Origin: Alphaproteobacteria bacterium
GTDB lineage: Bacteria; Pseudomonadota; Alphaproteobacteria; Rs-D84
Assembly: GCA_009784275.1 (NCBI GenBank)
Contig: WRCA01000003.1
Coordinates: 1-38,816 of the forward strand
Reading direction: 5' to 3'
DNA length: 38,816 nucleotides
The position numbers and the translations under genes were made by a program. A model generated the notes under the pieces. That model saw nothing but the letters and a program-made list of their open reading frames with translations. It did not search any database and was not told the origin of the DNA. This document shows positions 25,681 to 35,839 of the stretch, in pieces. Numbering within the stretch: position 1 is the stretch's first letter; every line of letters begins with the position of its first letter.

Positions 25681-27414
25681 TTAATCCGGCAACTTCACTG
25701 CTGTGGCCATATCGCGTACAAACCCCAGCAACGATTTTGTTTCTTGGCTTGAAACGCCCAGATAACGCAGGGTCACTGTCTGATCTGCTGCTTCCTTTTC
25801 GCCAACCACCGCAATAATCGGCGTCTTGGAAAGCGATAGTTCACGAATCTTATAGTTTACTTTTTCCGCACGCAAATCCGCACGCGCATTGATGCCAACG
25901 GCGCGAAGTTCTGCAACAACCTGCTTTGCATAATCGTCGTACTTTTCGGATATAGGCGTAACCACAACCGGTTCCGGCGACAGCCACAGCGGCAAATTCC
26001 CTCCAGTATTTTCCAGCAAGATTCCCATAAACCGCTCAATCGACCCCAGCATCGCGCGATGCAGCATAATTGGGCGATGCTTTTGCCCATCTTCGCCAAC
26101 ATAGGATAAGTCGAATCTTTCGGGAAGATTCATATCCAATTGAATCGTGCCGCACTGCCATACGCGACCAATCGAATCTTTCAGATAATTATCGATTTTC
26201 GGACCATAGAACGCCGCGTCTTGCGGGGCGACTTCATATGGAATATTATTTTTCTCCAGCGCATTTTTCAATGCGCCTTCGGCAGCATCCCAAACTTCAT
26301 CAGAACCGATGCGAAATTCGGAATCCTTGCGTGTAGCCAGTTTCATAGAAATATTATTAAATCCAAATTTGGAATAAATATCCTTTATGAATTCGATAAC
26401 TTTTACAACCTCTGTTTCCAGTTGTTCCGGGGTACAGAATATATGGGCGTCATCTTGGGTCATTTCGCGCACACGCATCAGGCCATGCAAACCGCCGGCC
26501 GCTTCGAACCTGTATACTTTTCCGAATTCGGACAGATACAATGGTAAGTCTTTATAAGATTTGATGCCTTGGCCAAATACCAACATTCCACCAGGACAAG
26601 ACATTGGTTTTACGCAAAATTGCCGCCCGTCTTCGGTCTGTCCGGAATAGTTATGCTCGCCATATTTTGCCCAGTGCCCGGATGTTTCCCATAAAGACCT
26701 GTCCATGAGTCCTGGGGTAGAAATTTCAAGATAGCCTGCTTTTTCCTGCCGCATGCGAACATACTCTATTAAACGGCGATAAAGCTTATAACCCTTGTGA
26801 TGCCAGAAAACCGAACCGGGGGCATATTCAGACTCGAAATGAAACAAGTCCATATCGCGGCCCAGCTTTCGATGGTCGCGCTTTGCGGCCTCTTCCATCA
26901 TGTGCAGATGTGCATCCAGTTCTTCCTTGGTTGCAAAAGCATCAACATAAATTCGCTGCAGCATCTTGTTCTTGGCGTCGCCCTTCCAATAAGCGCCCGC
27001 GACAGAGCGAATTTTAAAGCTGTCTTTCGGCAGTTCTTTGGAAGATTCCACATGCGGCCCGCGACACAGATCGGTGAATCCACGAAATTCATACACAGAC
27101 AGCTTTTCACCGCTTGCATCATACTCATTCAGCCATTCCATTTTATAAGGCTGATTCTTGAAAATCTTTTTTGCCTCTGCCAGGGTTACTTCACGCTGTT
27201 CAAACCGACCGTTTGATTTAATTAAATCCCGCATTTCCTTTTCGATTTTTGGGAAGTCTTCTTCGGTGATGCGATGTTCCAGGTCAAAATCGTAATAAAA
27301 ACCGTTTTCGATTGCCGGCCCGCCGCCGAATTTAACATCAGGCCACAGCTTTTGTACCGCCGCTGCCATTACATGCGCCAGAGAATGGCGAATGATTTCA
27401 ATAGGATAAGACAT
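25681..27414 (-). CDS. thrS: Threonyl-tRNA synthetase lacking the N-terminal TGS domain
   Basis: Starts directly at editing domain HSLAHVMAAAVQKLWP; FTDLCRGPHV; MLQRIYVDAF; class II catalytic motifs. Confidence 0.96.
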   Translation of the reverse strand: MSYPIEIIRHSLAHVMAAAVQKLWPDVKFGGGPAIENGFYYDFDLEHRITEEDFPKIEKEMRDLIKSNGRFEQREVTLAEAKKIFKNQPYKMEWLNEYDASGEKLSVYEFRGFTDLCRGPHVESSKELPKDSFKIRSVAGAYWKGDAKNKMLQRIYVDAFATKEELDAHLHMMEEAAKRDHRKLGRDMDLFHFESEYAPGSVFWHHKGYKLYRRLIEYVRMRQEKAGYLEISTPGLMDRSLWETSGHWAKYGEHNYSGQTEDGRQFCVKPMSCPGGMLVFGQGIKSYKDLPLYLSEFGKVYRFEAAGGLHGLMRVREMTQDDAHIFCTPEQLETEVVKVIEFIKDIYSKFGFNNISMKLATRKDSEFRIGSDEVWDAAEGALKNALEKNNIPYEVAPQDAAFYGPKIDNYLKDSIGRVWQCGTIQLDMNLPERFDLSYVGEDGQKHRPIMLHRAMLGSIERFMGILLENTGGNLPLWLSPEPVVVTPISEKYDDYAKQVVAELRAVGINARADLRAEKVNYKIRELSLSKTPIIAVVGEKEAADQTVTLRYLGVSSQETKSLLGFVRDMATAVKLPD

Positions 27415-27603
27415 TATTGTCTCCATTAATTTCTAAATTATATTGTAATGTTTATTATAGATATTTCGCGCAAATTGCGCAACAGAATTCAAACCCCCAA
27501 AGGGGTTGTGGTTGTAAAAACAGCAATATTGAAACTAAAAAACTTCATTGTTTTCTAATTTTATCACCAAAAATCCAAAAAATCAACCTTATTGACAAAA
27601 TAC

Positions 27604-27631
27604 TTGACAAAAGTGCTTATTATGTTATATT
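27604..27631 (+). promoter_or_regulatory. Putative sigma70 promoter
   Basis: TTGACA (27604-27609) - 16 nt - TATATT (27626-27631), upstream of the 27656 ORF. Confidence 0.6.
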
Positions 27632-27655
27632 CCCAGCGCAAAAAGGCTAATTATA

Positions 27656-28789
27656 ATGTATGATGTTAAAAATCTTAATTTTCAACCCTATTCTATTGGC
27701 ACACAGAGTTTATATTTTGGGCAGCCGGTTATTGATATGGATGCACTCCATCGCCTTGTTAATAAATTTAACATAACTACATATTTACAAAATATCCCGG
27801 TTATTTTTTGTAAACATAATCAAGAAAATAATGCAGAGATTATCGAAACTGCGAACTTTTCAAATTCTAACGATTTATTCGAGCGAATAAAGAAAGACGA
27901 ATCCATACTTGCATTCAGGGTTGATACATCAAAAGAAATCAAGTTTGCATATACACTGAACAAAAAAGATAAAGACGCATATACCCCCATTTCTGTTAAA
28001 TTTGATAATTTAGGCTGTCATTCCAGGTGGTGTTTTTGCTACCTAGAGAGAGCAATCGACAATATCGCTTCCTTATTCACGAAACCAGAAAAACTCTTTG
28101 AAGCCATACATAATCCCCACAGGGAGGATGGTCCCATATTGGCCAAAAGCCCTAAAAAATTACCAGAAATTTACTACTCATTAAAAAAATCGTCAGACCC
28201 CGAGGAAGTTTATATCCCAGTTACCAACATTTTTTCTTCTTTATTCGGTAATCTTGATAATCTTGAAAAATTTCCGGGATTTAAAGCTGTTATCCAGGGT
28301 GCTTTTATGATCGACGATTACACTTGTATCAGCAGAAGTGGATCCATATATAATATCGTTCCGAGAGATATTGATATTTCAAAGTACTTGTTACCAGACC
28401 AAAAGAAGGTACGTTATACGTTTAATGAAAAACGTGAAATAGTGATGTCTGGAACAAAATATTCATACTCTAAACGCTCTATTATAGACAAGTCTTATAA
28501 AGGGGACCCAATATATCTAAGTGCGACCAATAATACAGATATTTCAGAGCATCTATTGCCCGGTTGGACGCAAGTATATGGGGGATTCGCCTATAATGGA
28601 CGCCTCGCGCTTGTTGGTCAATCCTTTCACGGCTCACAAATAAGCACAATAAACAACGTGAACGAGGTCTTTCGAGCAATAAAAGATATTTGTGACGGCC
28701 ACACACGAGACCAATTAATGAAAGATATGATGAACAACCAAGAATATTGGGGACAATTACGCAACCTCGGAATTCTTACATATCGATAA
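27656..28789 (+). CDS. Orphan hypothetical protein (377 aa)
   Basis: Long AT-rich ORF with good upstream promoter; no recognised family. Confidence 0.8.
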   Translation: MYDVKNLNFQPYSIGTQSLYFGQPVIDMDALHRLVNKFNITTYLQNIPVIFCKHNQENNAEIIETANFSNSNDLFERIKKDESILAFRVDTSKEIKFAYTLNKKDKDAYTPISVKFDNLGCHSRWCFCYLERAIDNIASLFTKPEKLFEAIHNPHREDGPILAKSPKKLPEIYYSLKKSSDPEEVYIPVTNIFSSLFGNLDNLEKFPGFKAVIQGAFMIDDYTCISRSGSIYNIVPRDIDISKYLLPDQKKVRYTFNEKREIVMSGTKYSYSKRSIIDKSYKGDPIYLSATNNTDISEHLLPGWTQVYGGFAYNGRLALVGQSFHGSQISTINNVNEVFRAIKDICDGHTRDQLMKDMMNNQEYWGQLRNLGILTYR

Positions 28790-29531
28790 TACTCCCAAAT
28801 AACACCGCGAAGAAGAAGCATACCGATCCGCCGATTACAAACATGTGCCAGATAGTATGCGAAAACTTCAGCTTTCTCCACAGATAGAACAGCACGCCGA
28901 TCGAATAAGACAATGCCCCCGCCAACATAAACCACAGCCCGCGTTCTGGTACTGTTGCGAAAACTTTCGGCAGAATTAAAAGAATAGTCCAGCCCATAAT
29001 AAGATACAGCGCTACTATCCATTTCGGCTGATACTTCGGCCTACGGATTTTCATAATTGCGCCAAATATAGTAATCGCCCACAGAATTCCAAACACAGTC
29101 CAACCAATCCACCCTCGCATGTTAACCAGCAAGAACGGAGTATATGTTCCAGCGATAAGCGCATAAATCGCAACGCTGTCCCACACCTCAAAAAAACATT
29201 CGCTTTTCTGCCCGATCATCGCATGGCAGAAAGTGGATCCAAAATATAATGTAAACATAGTCAACCCGAAGATCGCGCAAGACACTACTGCCCAAGGATC
29301 ACGATGCAACGCAGCAAATACAACCAGAATACACAGCCCAGCAATAGCAAGCCCTATTCCGATTCCATGTGTCAGAATATCCATAACATGTTCGGACTTT
29401 GTCGGGGTCCGTTCCCAGCGGAATAAACCCGCCGCGCGCAATGCGCGCAATAAAGCATTTGCCCGCGGTTGCGCCTTTATTGCTTTTTTCTGCACCCTTA
29501 CAACACTTCTTTTCTTTTTTGTTTTAATCAT
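28776..29531 (-). CDS. Hemolysin III / YqfA family membrane protein
   Basis: DILTHGIGIGLAIAG, FGSTFCHAMIG..., GTYTPFLLV, HTIWHMFVIGGSVCFFFAV. Confidence 0.93.
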   Translation of the reverse strand: MIKTKKKRSVVRVQKKAIKAQPRANALLRALRAAGLFRWERTPTKSEHVMDILTHGIGIGLAIAGLCILVVFAALHRDPWAVVSCAIFGLTMFTLYFGSTFCHAMIGQKSECFFEVWDSVAIYALIAGTYTPFLLVNMRGWIGWTVFGILWAITIFGAIMKIRRPKYQPKWIVALYLIMGWTILLILPKVFATVPERGLWFMLAGALSYSIGVLFYLWRKLKFSHTIWHMFVIGGSVCFFFAVLFGSIIDM

Positions 29532-29583
29532 TTTGTTCCTTCCCTTTATTTTAATTTTACTATTTCGCACAGTTCATTTATTT

Positions 29584-29829
29584 TTATTTCTGTTTACACG
29601 GCCTTATCTTGAAGTCTGAATACATCCGATGGTTTTTATTGTAATTTTCATGGGCCGCCAGAGTATTAGTGCCGGTCGTATAATTGCCCAGCGTATCGAC
29701 AACAAAAGCCCTTATTTTATTTCTGTAAAATTTCAACCCGGGATATAAAGGATGCTGTTTTAGACGCTCCACCTTATACTCTACATCTTCATGAGTTACT
29801 ATGTAAAATTCCCGTATTTTATTCATCAT
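29584..29829 (-). CDS. Hypothetical small protein
   Basis: ORF between HlyIII and GNAT genes, same strand. Confidence 0.5.
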   Translation of the reverse strand: MMNKIREFYIVTHEDVEYKVERLKQHPLYPGLKFYRNKIRAFVVDTLGNYTTGTNTLAAHENYNKNHRMYSDFKIRPCKQK

Positions 29830-29845
29830 TTTTATATCTCTTTTA

Positions 29846-30274
29846 TCATCTCAAAAGCTTAATAATTTCCTTATAGTCTTTACCAAATATGAATCCATTC
29901 TTCTTATAAAAACCTAATGTTGCTTCGTTTAGTTCGGAGTACGCGAAAATCCAACTGGCGCCATTCTTTTTCACAAAAATTTCAAATTCTTCCAAAAGTT
30001 TTTTACCAATTCCCTGGCCGCGATATTTATCTTCAACCGCGCATTGCCAAAGCATTACTCCCCCGTCAAGCAATCTTTCTCCCAGATTATATCCAACTAC
30101 TATGCCGTTTAATTCTGCAACTAAAAGATATCCTTGTTCAGAATATACTTGCAGTTCTTGCAAACTAAATACGCTCTTTCCGTCTGCGGTCAGGAAAAGT
30201 CCAGCATTTGCTTGCAACCTCTGAACGGTTTCTAGATCTTGAAGTTCCGCTTTTCGAATAATTATTTCAGACAT
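29846..30274 (-). CDS. GNAT-family N-acetyltransferase
   Basis: QCAVEDKYRGQGIGKKLLEEFE...ATLGFYKKNGF. Confidence 0.92.
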   Translation of the reverse strand: MSEIIIRKAELQDLETVQRLQANAGLFLTADGKSVFSLQELQVYSEQGYLLVAELNGIVVGYNLGERLLDGGVMLWQCAVEDKYRGQGIGKKLLEEFEIFVKKNGASWIFAYSELNEATLGFYKKNGFIFGKDYKEIIKLLR

Positions 30275-31887
30275 AATTCAATCCTTTTTCGCACGCGCGC
30301 ATCGCCCATAACTTGCATAATGGAATATAAATCCGGAGTATTTGAACGATTGGTTAAAGCCACACGCAAAGCCATCGCCGCATCGCCATTCGATACACCT
30401 AAACGAGCCGCAATATCTACTATCTTCTTCCACCAAACATCTTTATCGTCCTTAATATCAAAAGTTTTCAAAAATTCAGTTAAAACTTTTTTATCTATGA
30501 CCTGTTTTGTGCCACGAAACAAGTCATCGAAGAAATAACTCACTTCTTCCAAAGTTTGTTTCCAAGTAACAAAATCCTTCCGAATTCGTTTTGGATTATC
30601 GCGTTCGATTGCTAAAATTGAATGCAAATAATCGTTCTGCCCGCGCAAGCGCGCCGCCCATTCCGGAGAATATTCTTTGGCCCAATCAACAACGTGCCGC
30701 ATTAATTCATCCACATTTAAGGTCGCGATAAACTCCCTCGCCCACCATTCCAGTTTTTTCATGTCGAACAATGCACCACTGGTTGGCATTTTTTTCAATT
30801 TTATTGGCCAAGTATTGAAATTCACAGACGAGTCTTTGGACATCGCTTCTTCATATCCGCTTGACAGGATGTTCAGAATATAATTCAGCACAGATTCGAC
30901 GGGCCAACCATCATTTAAAAAGTTTGCAACCGACGCTTCCGGATCATAACGTTTTGATAATTTCCGTCTATTTCCGGTCTTTTCATCAATTTTATCCAAA
31001 GTAGAAGTATGATAAATGGCCGGCATTGCCCAGCCCATCATATTAAATAGCATTACATGTAAGGCAACTGTTCCAAAATAAGATTCATCACGAACTATAT
31101 GGGTCGTACGCATAAAATGGTCGTCGCAAAGCATGGCGAAATGATACGTCGGCAGACGATCGCTGGACTTTATCAATACTTCGTCTTTATTCCATTCCGG
31201 CACGAAAATCGACCCACGCGCGACATCTTTGAACCAGATTCGACGTGATTCATCACCGGTTGAATACCAGCGAATTGACGGAACCTCGCCGTTATCCAAT
31301 CGCGCGATTATTTCGGATTCGGTCAGATCACGATCGCGGGCGTATTCGCCATATATTCCTGGCGGAATTCCTGATTTTTCCTGCATTTCACGGATTTTAT
31401 CCATTTCATCTTTCGTCAGAAAGCACGGATAAGCACGCCCGTCTGATAATAATTCAGCAACGACGGAATGATAAATGTCACGACGTTCGCTTTGAAAATA
31501 AGGACCGTAATCGCCGCCTATTCCAAATCCTTCGTTCGGGCTTATCTTGAATTTTTTTGCTGTTTCAAAAACCAAATCAGTTGCGCCCTCGACCGTCCTT
31601 GCCGTATCCGTGTCTTCTACGCGAAGCATAAATATTCCACCGGATTGCTGGGCCAACTTAAAGTCTATAATCATTGAATACAAATGCCCAGTATGCATGA
31701 ATCCCGTAGGACTGGGGGCAAAGCGCGTCACCATTTTTTCTTGTCCGACCTGAAATGTGGGTCCGCCGGGCTTGAATTCCATCGATGGAAACCGCGGAGG
31801 ATATTTTTTTTCCAATTCCGCAATAGTATATTTTGGTTCTCCGCCCAGCACACGAGCGATTAATTCTTTGGATAAACCTGTTCTCAT
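30262..31887 (-). CDS. gltX: Glutamyl-tRNA synthetase (atypical, N-terminally extended)
   Basis: VTRFAPSPTGFMHTGHLY, LRVEDTDTARTVEG, RRKLSKR. Confidence 0.95.
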   Translation of the reverse strand: MRTGLSKELIARVLGGEPKYTIAELEKKYPPRFPSMEFKPGGPTFQVGQEKMVTRFAPSPTGFMHTGHLYSMIIDFKLAQQSGGIFMLRVEDTDTARTVEGATDLVFETAKKFKISPNEGFGIGGDYGPYFQSERRDIYHSVVAELLSDGRAYPCFLTKDEMDKIREMQEKSGIPPGIYGEYARDRDLTESEIIARLDNGEVPSIRWYSTGDESRRIWFKDVARGSIFVPEWNKDEVLIKSSDRLPTYHFAMLCDDHFMRTTHIVRDESYFGTVALHVMLFNMMGWAMPAIYHTSTLDKIDEKTGNRRKLSKRYDPEASVANFLNDGWPVESVLNYILNILSSGYEEAMSKDSSVNFNTWPIKLKKMPTSGALFDMKKLEWWAREFIATLNVDELMRHVVDWAKEYSPEWAARLRGQNDYLHSILAIERDNPKRIRKDFVTWKQTLEEVSYFFDDLFRGTKQVIDKKVLTEFLKTFDIKDDKDVWWKKIVDIAARLGVSNGDAAMALRVALTNRSNTPDLYSIMQVMGDARVRKRIELCLK

Positions 31888-31927
31888 TTCGTTTGCCTTT
31901 TCGACTCTGTAATTTTATACTAAAAAT

Positions 31928-32587
31928 ATGGAAAATACAGGAAAATCTTCTGTTATACGCACGTTTGGTCGAATTCGTGGTAAAAAGCTGTCGACGCGCC
32001 AGCAATGGTTGGTGGATAACCTGCTGCCGGAACTCGCGCCCGAACAAGCCCCCGGCACAAACGCCAATACTATACTAGAAATCGGCTTTGGCGCGGGGGA
32101 ACATTTATTACATCTTGCCCGCGAAAATCCTGACTCTCTCATAATCGGCGCAGAGCCCTTTATTAACGGGGTTGCCAGCTTACTGTCGCAGATGGCCGAT
32201 GAAAAAAACGAGGTAAAACCAGAATATAAGAACATTAGAATTTTACCGGATGATGCCCGAAAATTATTGACCGCAAATATTCGTCCCTTCAACAAAATTT
32301 ATATCTTACACCCTGACCCTTGGCCAAAGGCGCGACATGAAAAACGCCGGCTTTTATCGACTGAATTTCTGAATCTGTTGGCCGGCTATTTGGCGCCAAA
32401 CGGTCAAATTATAATTGGCACGGATCACGGCGATTTATTTAATTGGATTTTGGAACAGGATTCTAAAACCCGGCTGAAGACCACAACTTATGACTCACCG
32501 CCAGAGGCCGGGCTGGATACGCGATACAAAGCAAAAGACATGTTCGGCGCCGGGCACACGCGCTATTTAGTATTGACTTTACCATGA
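31928..32587 (+). CDS. trmB: tRNA (guanine-N7-)-methyltransferase TrmB
   Basis: LEIGFGAGEHLLHLA, IYILHPDPWPKARHEKRRLLS. Confidence 0.96.
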   Translation: MENTGKSSVIRTFGRIRGKKLSTRQQWLVDNLLPELAPEQAPGTNANTILEIGFGAGEHLLHLARENPDSLIIGAEPFINGVASLLSQMADEKNEVKPEYKNIRILPDDARKLLTANIRPFNKIYILHPDPWPKARHEKRRLLSTEFLNLLAGYLAPNGQIIIGTDHGDLFNWILEQDSKTRLKTTTYDSPPEAGLDTRYKAKDMFGAGHTRYLVLTLP

Positions 32588-33312
32588 GCCCCCTGGGTTG
32601 TTTTCCTCTTTAATCTGCCCGTAGCCCATTTAAGGAAACCAAATTTACTTTTCTTTTTCGGTTTATTTGCCTCTTGGACTTTCAGCTGGGCTTCTTGAAC
32701 ATATCCCTCCAACAAACGTTCCCATTCTCTCTGAAACCTTCCCAGATCAGTTTCTAACTTTGATATACTCGTCTTTATTTTTGCAATATCATCTTCGAGA
32801 TTCTGCGACCATAACAAACTTTCCAGCCCTAATTCGGCAAGACTAAATGTTTTGTCCCAGCTTTCAAAGCTTCCTTTTATTTTGTTAACCACCTGTACTA
32901 TATATGGATTCACATCTCCTGAAGACAACCCCATTTTTATAAAAGCATCTCTAAACTTTTTTCTATCGGTTGCAAACAGATTATGTTTTTCGTTCCGCTC
33001 TTCTTTAATCCTATTTAGTTCTTCCGTTTGTTTTTTCATAAATCCTTTCAGATCAAAAGTATCAGAGCCGGATCTTTTTGCGCGCGCTTCGTCATATTTT
33101 TTTCTTCTGCTCGCATTTTCAAGTACCGCCCAAGCCTCATTGGCTTCTGTAAACCTATCAATATCCATATTCGTATTTTCAGGCCTATCATCATGTTCTG
33201 AAAAGGCTATCTTATTACGCGCTTCCATTATTTGTTTACGCGTAGCATTTTTATTCAGGCCGAAAACGACATACAAATCTTTATCAATAACTTTTTCTAA
33301 CCAAGCTTCCAT
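32563..33312 (-). CDS. J-domain-like protein with degenerate HPD motif
   Basis: DLYVVFGLNKNATRKQIMEARNKIAFSEHDDRPEN...FTEANEAWAVLENASRRKKYDEARAK. Confidence 0.8.
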   Translation of the reverse strand: MEAWLEKVIDKDLYVVFGLNKNATRKQIMEARNKIAFSEHDDRPENTNMDIDRFTEANEAWAVLENASRRKKYDEARAKRSGSDTFDLKGFMKKQTEELNRIKEERNEKHNLFATDRKKFRDAFIKMGLSSGDVNPYIVQVVNKIKGSFESWDKTFSLAELGLESLLWSQNLEDDIAKIKTSISKLETDLGRFQREWERLLEGYVQEAQLKVQEANKPKKKSKFGFLKWATGRLKRKTTQGAHGKVNTK

Positions 33313-33397
33313 GGCTTTATCCTTATTTTTTCCGGGTCTTGATTTCTCTCCTCTATTTGCTATATTTTATCATAGTTAGAACAAAGTTTGTACAAAA

Positions 33398-34696
33398 ATG
33401 CCGAAAAAAGAATCCAAATCTATTTCCGCAGATCATCGTCCCCTGGCAGAGCGTATGCGTCCGCAAACCATAGACGATATCATTGGCCAGGCTGCCCTGC
33501 TGGGGCCAAATGGCCTGGTGCGCCAGATGGTTGTTTCAGGACATTTATCAAACCTATTGCTATGGGGGCCACCGGGGAGCGGAAAGACCACAATCGCACG
33601 CGCTTTAGCCAATACCGTGGACATGGAATTTATGCCGATGTCTGCGGTCTTCTCTGGCACTGCGGATATAAAGAAAGCGATGGAAGCGGCAAAAATGCAT
33701 CGCCAGCTTGGCCGCGGTACCCTGCTGTTTATCGATGAAATCCATCGGTTTAACAAGACCCAGCAAGACACACTACTGCCCTACCTTGAAAACGGCACGG
33801 TGGTTTTTGTCGGTGCAACTACGGAAAACCCCAGCTTTAACCTTAATAACGCGTTGCTATCCCGATGCCATATCGGTGTTCTGACCCCGCTGTCCACAGA
33901 AGACTTGATGGAATTATTAGACAGGGCTGAAAAATTTATTTTGGAAAAAGGAAAATTACCACTGCAAGAGCCTACCCGCATACACCTGTGCCAAATGGCT
34001 GACGGCGATGCGCGATTTTTGTTAAACACCGTGGAATATCTGGCGCATACAAAGTTCAAGCAACCGTTATCCCCCGAAGAATTGGACGCAGCGATCCAAA
34101 AGCGCGCGCCATTGTCGGACAAAAGTGGAGACGAGCATTATAACCTGATCTCCGCCGTGCACAAGTCTTTGCGCGCGTCTGACACAGATGCCGCATTGTA
34201 CTGGACGGCGCGGATGATGACATCTGGACAAGACCCGATGTATCTGTTTCGGCGCCTAACACGATTTGCCATGGAAGACATCGGGCTTGCCGACCCGAAC
34301 GCGATGCAACTGGCGCTAGCCGCTTGGCAAATTTATGAAAGAATGGGTTCGCCAGAAGGCGACCTCGCGCTGACCGAATTGGTAATTTATTTGGGAACTG
34401 CGCCGAAAAGCACCGCGAATTATCGCGCCCAGGGCGCAGCATACCGCGCGGCACAGAATTCGGGAAGCCTCATGCCGCCGAAAAATATCCTGAATGCACC
34501 GACAAAAATGATGAAGAATATGGGCTATGGCGCAGGATATGTTTACGAGCCAAATACAGAATCAGGCTTCAGCGGACAGAATTGTTTCCCGGAATCGATG
34601 CCGCGACAAACCTTCTATAGCCCGAAAGAAATCGGATTCGAACGTGAAATTAAAAAGAGAGTCGATTATTGGAATAACCTGCGGAAAAAAATATAA
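33398..34696 (+). CDS. rarA: Replication-associated recombination protein A (RarA/MgsA AAA ATPase)
   Basis: LAERMRPQTIDDIIGQ, LLWGPPGSGKTTIARALA, LFIDEIHRFNKTQQDTLLPYLENG. Confidence 0.96.
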   Translation: MPKKESKSISADHRPLAERMRPQTIDDIIGQAALLGPNGLVRQMVVSGHLSNLLLWGPPGSGKTTIARALANTVDMEFMPMSAVFSGTADIKKAMEAAKMHRQLGRGTLLFIDEIHRFNKTQQDTLLPYLENGTVVFVGATTENPSFNLNNALLSRCHIGVLTPLSTEDLMELLDRAEKFILEKGKLPLQEPTRIHLCQMADGDARFLLNTVEYLAHTKFKQPLSPEELDAAIQKRAPLSDKSGDEHYNLISAVHKSLRASDTDAALYWTARMMTSGQDPMYLFRRLTRFAMEDIGLADPNAMQLALAAWQIYERMGSPEGDLALTELVIYLGTAPKSTANYRAQGAAYRAAQNSGSLMPPKNILNAPTKMMKNMGYGAGYVYEPNTESGFSGQNCFPESMPRQTFYSPKEIGFEREIKKRVDYWNNLRKKI

Positions 34697-34704
34697 GGTT
34701 GAAT

Positions 34705-35781
34705 TTACAACTCAAATTTTGACTTTTTCGGGAAATAAGATTCGAAAAATTTCATATTTTCCTGAAGAACACGATCATCATTCGCGCTTGCATCGTTTAC
34801 GCAAAATAAAGCCGGATTATGCTTCAAAATTGTACTAATAATCCGCCGTCCATCAAGCGTCAAGTATCGTGGCTTAAAGAAAATTTTTCTGATAAAACGC
34901 AACAAGGATTTCTTGTTCAATCCTTGGGAATCCCCGGCCTCGTAAACTTCAGGTTTTTTCCCATAATACTCGTGCAAAACCAGCGTATTCCGCCCCAGCG
35001 CGTTGTTATATATAATAGGCATCGGATTCATAATATCACTGGGCTGACGGAATCTGTTGTAAATCGTCGATCGGAATTCTTTTGGGAATGTATTTTTTGT
35101 TTCCGTAAAATGTGATTTCCGATAAGGTTCCAGATTATGGCTGGGCCAGCAGTGGTATTTTTTTCCAGTCTTATCATGAACTAATTTCCTGATCAAAGAA
35201 ATCTTTTGCCCATAAATTCCTTTTTTGGCTTTGGCGGCCTTAACAAAGTCCTCGTCCGTCCAGATTTTTTTTGCACGCCCAATCTTTACGACATTTATCG
35301 GCATCCCATCTGCGTCAAAAAAATCACGCGGATTGCGACGACGCCCGAAAAAGCAATCGTCAGGAGAAAGCAGAAAGTGTTCGCAAAGATTGGGAATATT
35401 GTCGATACAGCTTGTAATCGCGCAAGTGTTGAACGTCGGCAACGCGTCCGCCGGAATGATTTTTTTATGGTCTATGACAGATATCTTCGGGTGCTTTTTA
35501 TTCAGCCACTTCGGAACCTGACCATCGGTCACAATATAAATATGATTTATCCAAGGGACAAACATTTCGACGCTTCGCAGCGAATATTTCAGCTCGTCAT
35601 TGTCACGGAATCTGGCATCGGTTTTTGCATCCTCGTGCAAAAGACCGGCCTTTTTCATATATTTTTCCTTTTTGGCATGCCAAATAGGATCATTTCCATC
35701 AACCCACAAATAAACTAAATCTATAGGAAAACTTGCATTACGGCTTTTGATAACCACTTCCTTTGTGTTGACAAAAGCCAT
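34705..35781 (-). CDS. Stealth-family capsular polysaccharide phosphotransferase
   Basis: FPIDLVYLWVDGNDPIWHAKK, RFRDNDELKYSLRSVEMFVPWINHIYIVTDGQVPKWL, EHFLLSPDDCFFGR. Confidence 0.92.
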   Translation of the reverse strand: MAFVNTKEVVIKSRNASFPIDLVYLWVDGNDPIWHAKKEKYMKKAGLLHEDAKTDARFRDNDELKYSLRSVEMFVPWINHIYIVTDGQVPKWLNKKHPKISVIDHKKIIPADALPTFNTCAITSCIDNIPNLCEHFLLSPDDCFFGRRRNPRDFFDADGMPINVVKIGRAKKIWTDEDFVKAAKAKKGIYGQKISLIRKLVHDKTGKKYHCWPSHNLEPYRKSHFTETKNTFPKEFRSTIYNRFRQPSDIMNPMPIIYNNALGRNTLVLHEYYGKKPEVYEAGDSQGLNKKSLLRFIRKIFFKPRYLTLDGRRIISTILKHNPALFCVNDASANDDRVLQENMKFFESYFPKKSKFEL

Positions 35782-35839
35782 TTTAATTTATAGTGATTAA
35801 TAATGCAATCGAAAAATAGGAATAAAAGCAAAACACATT

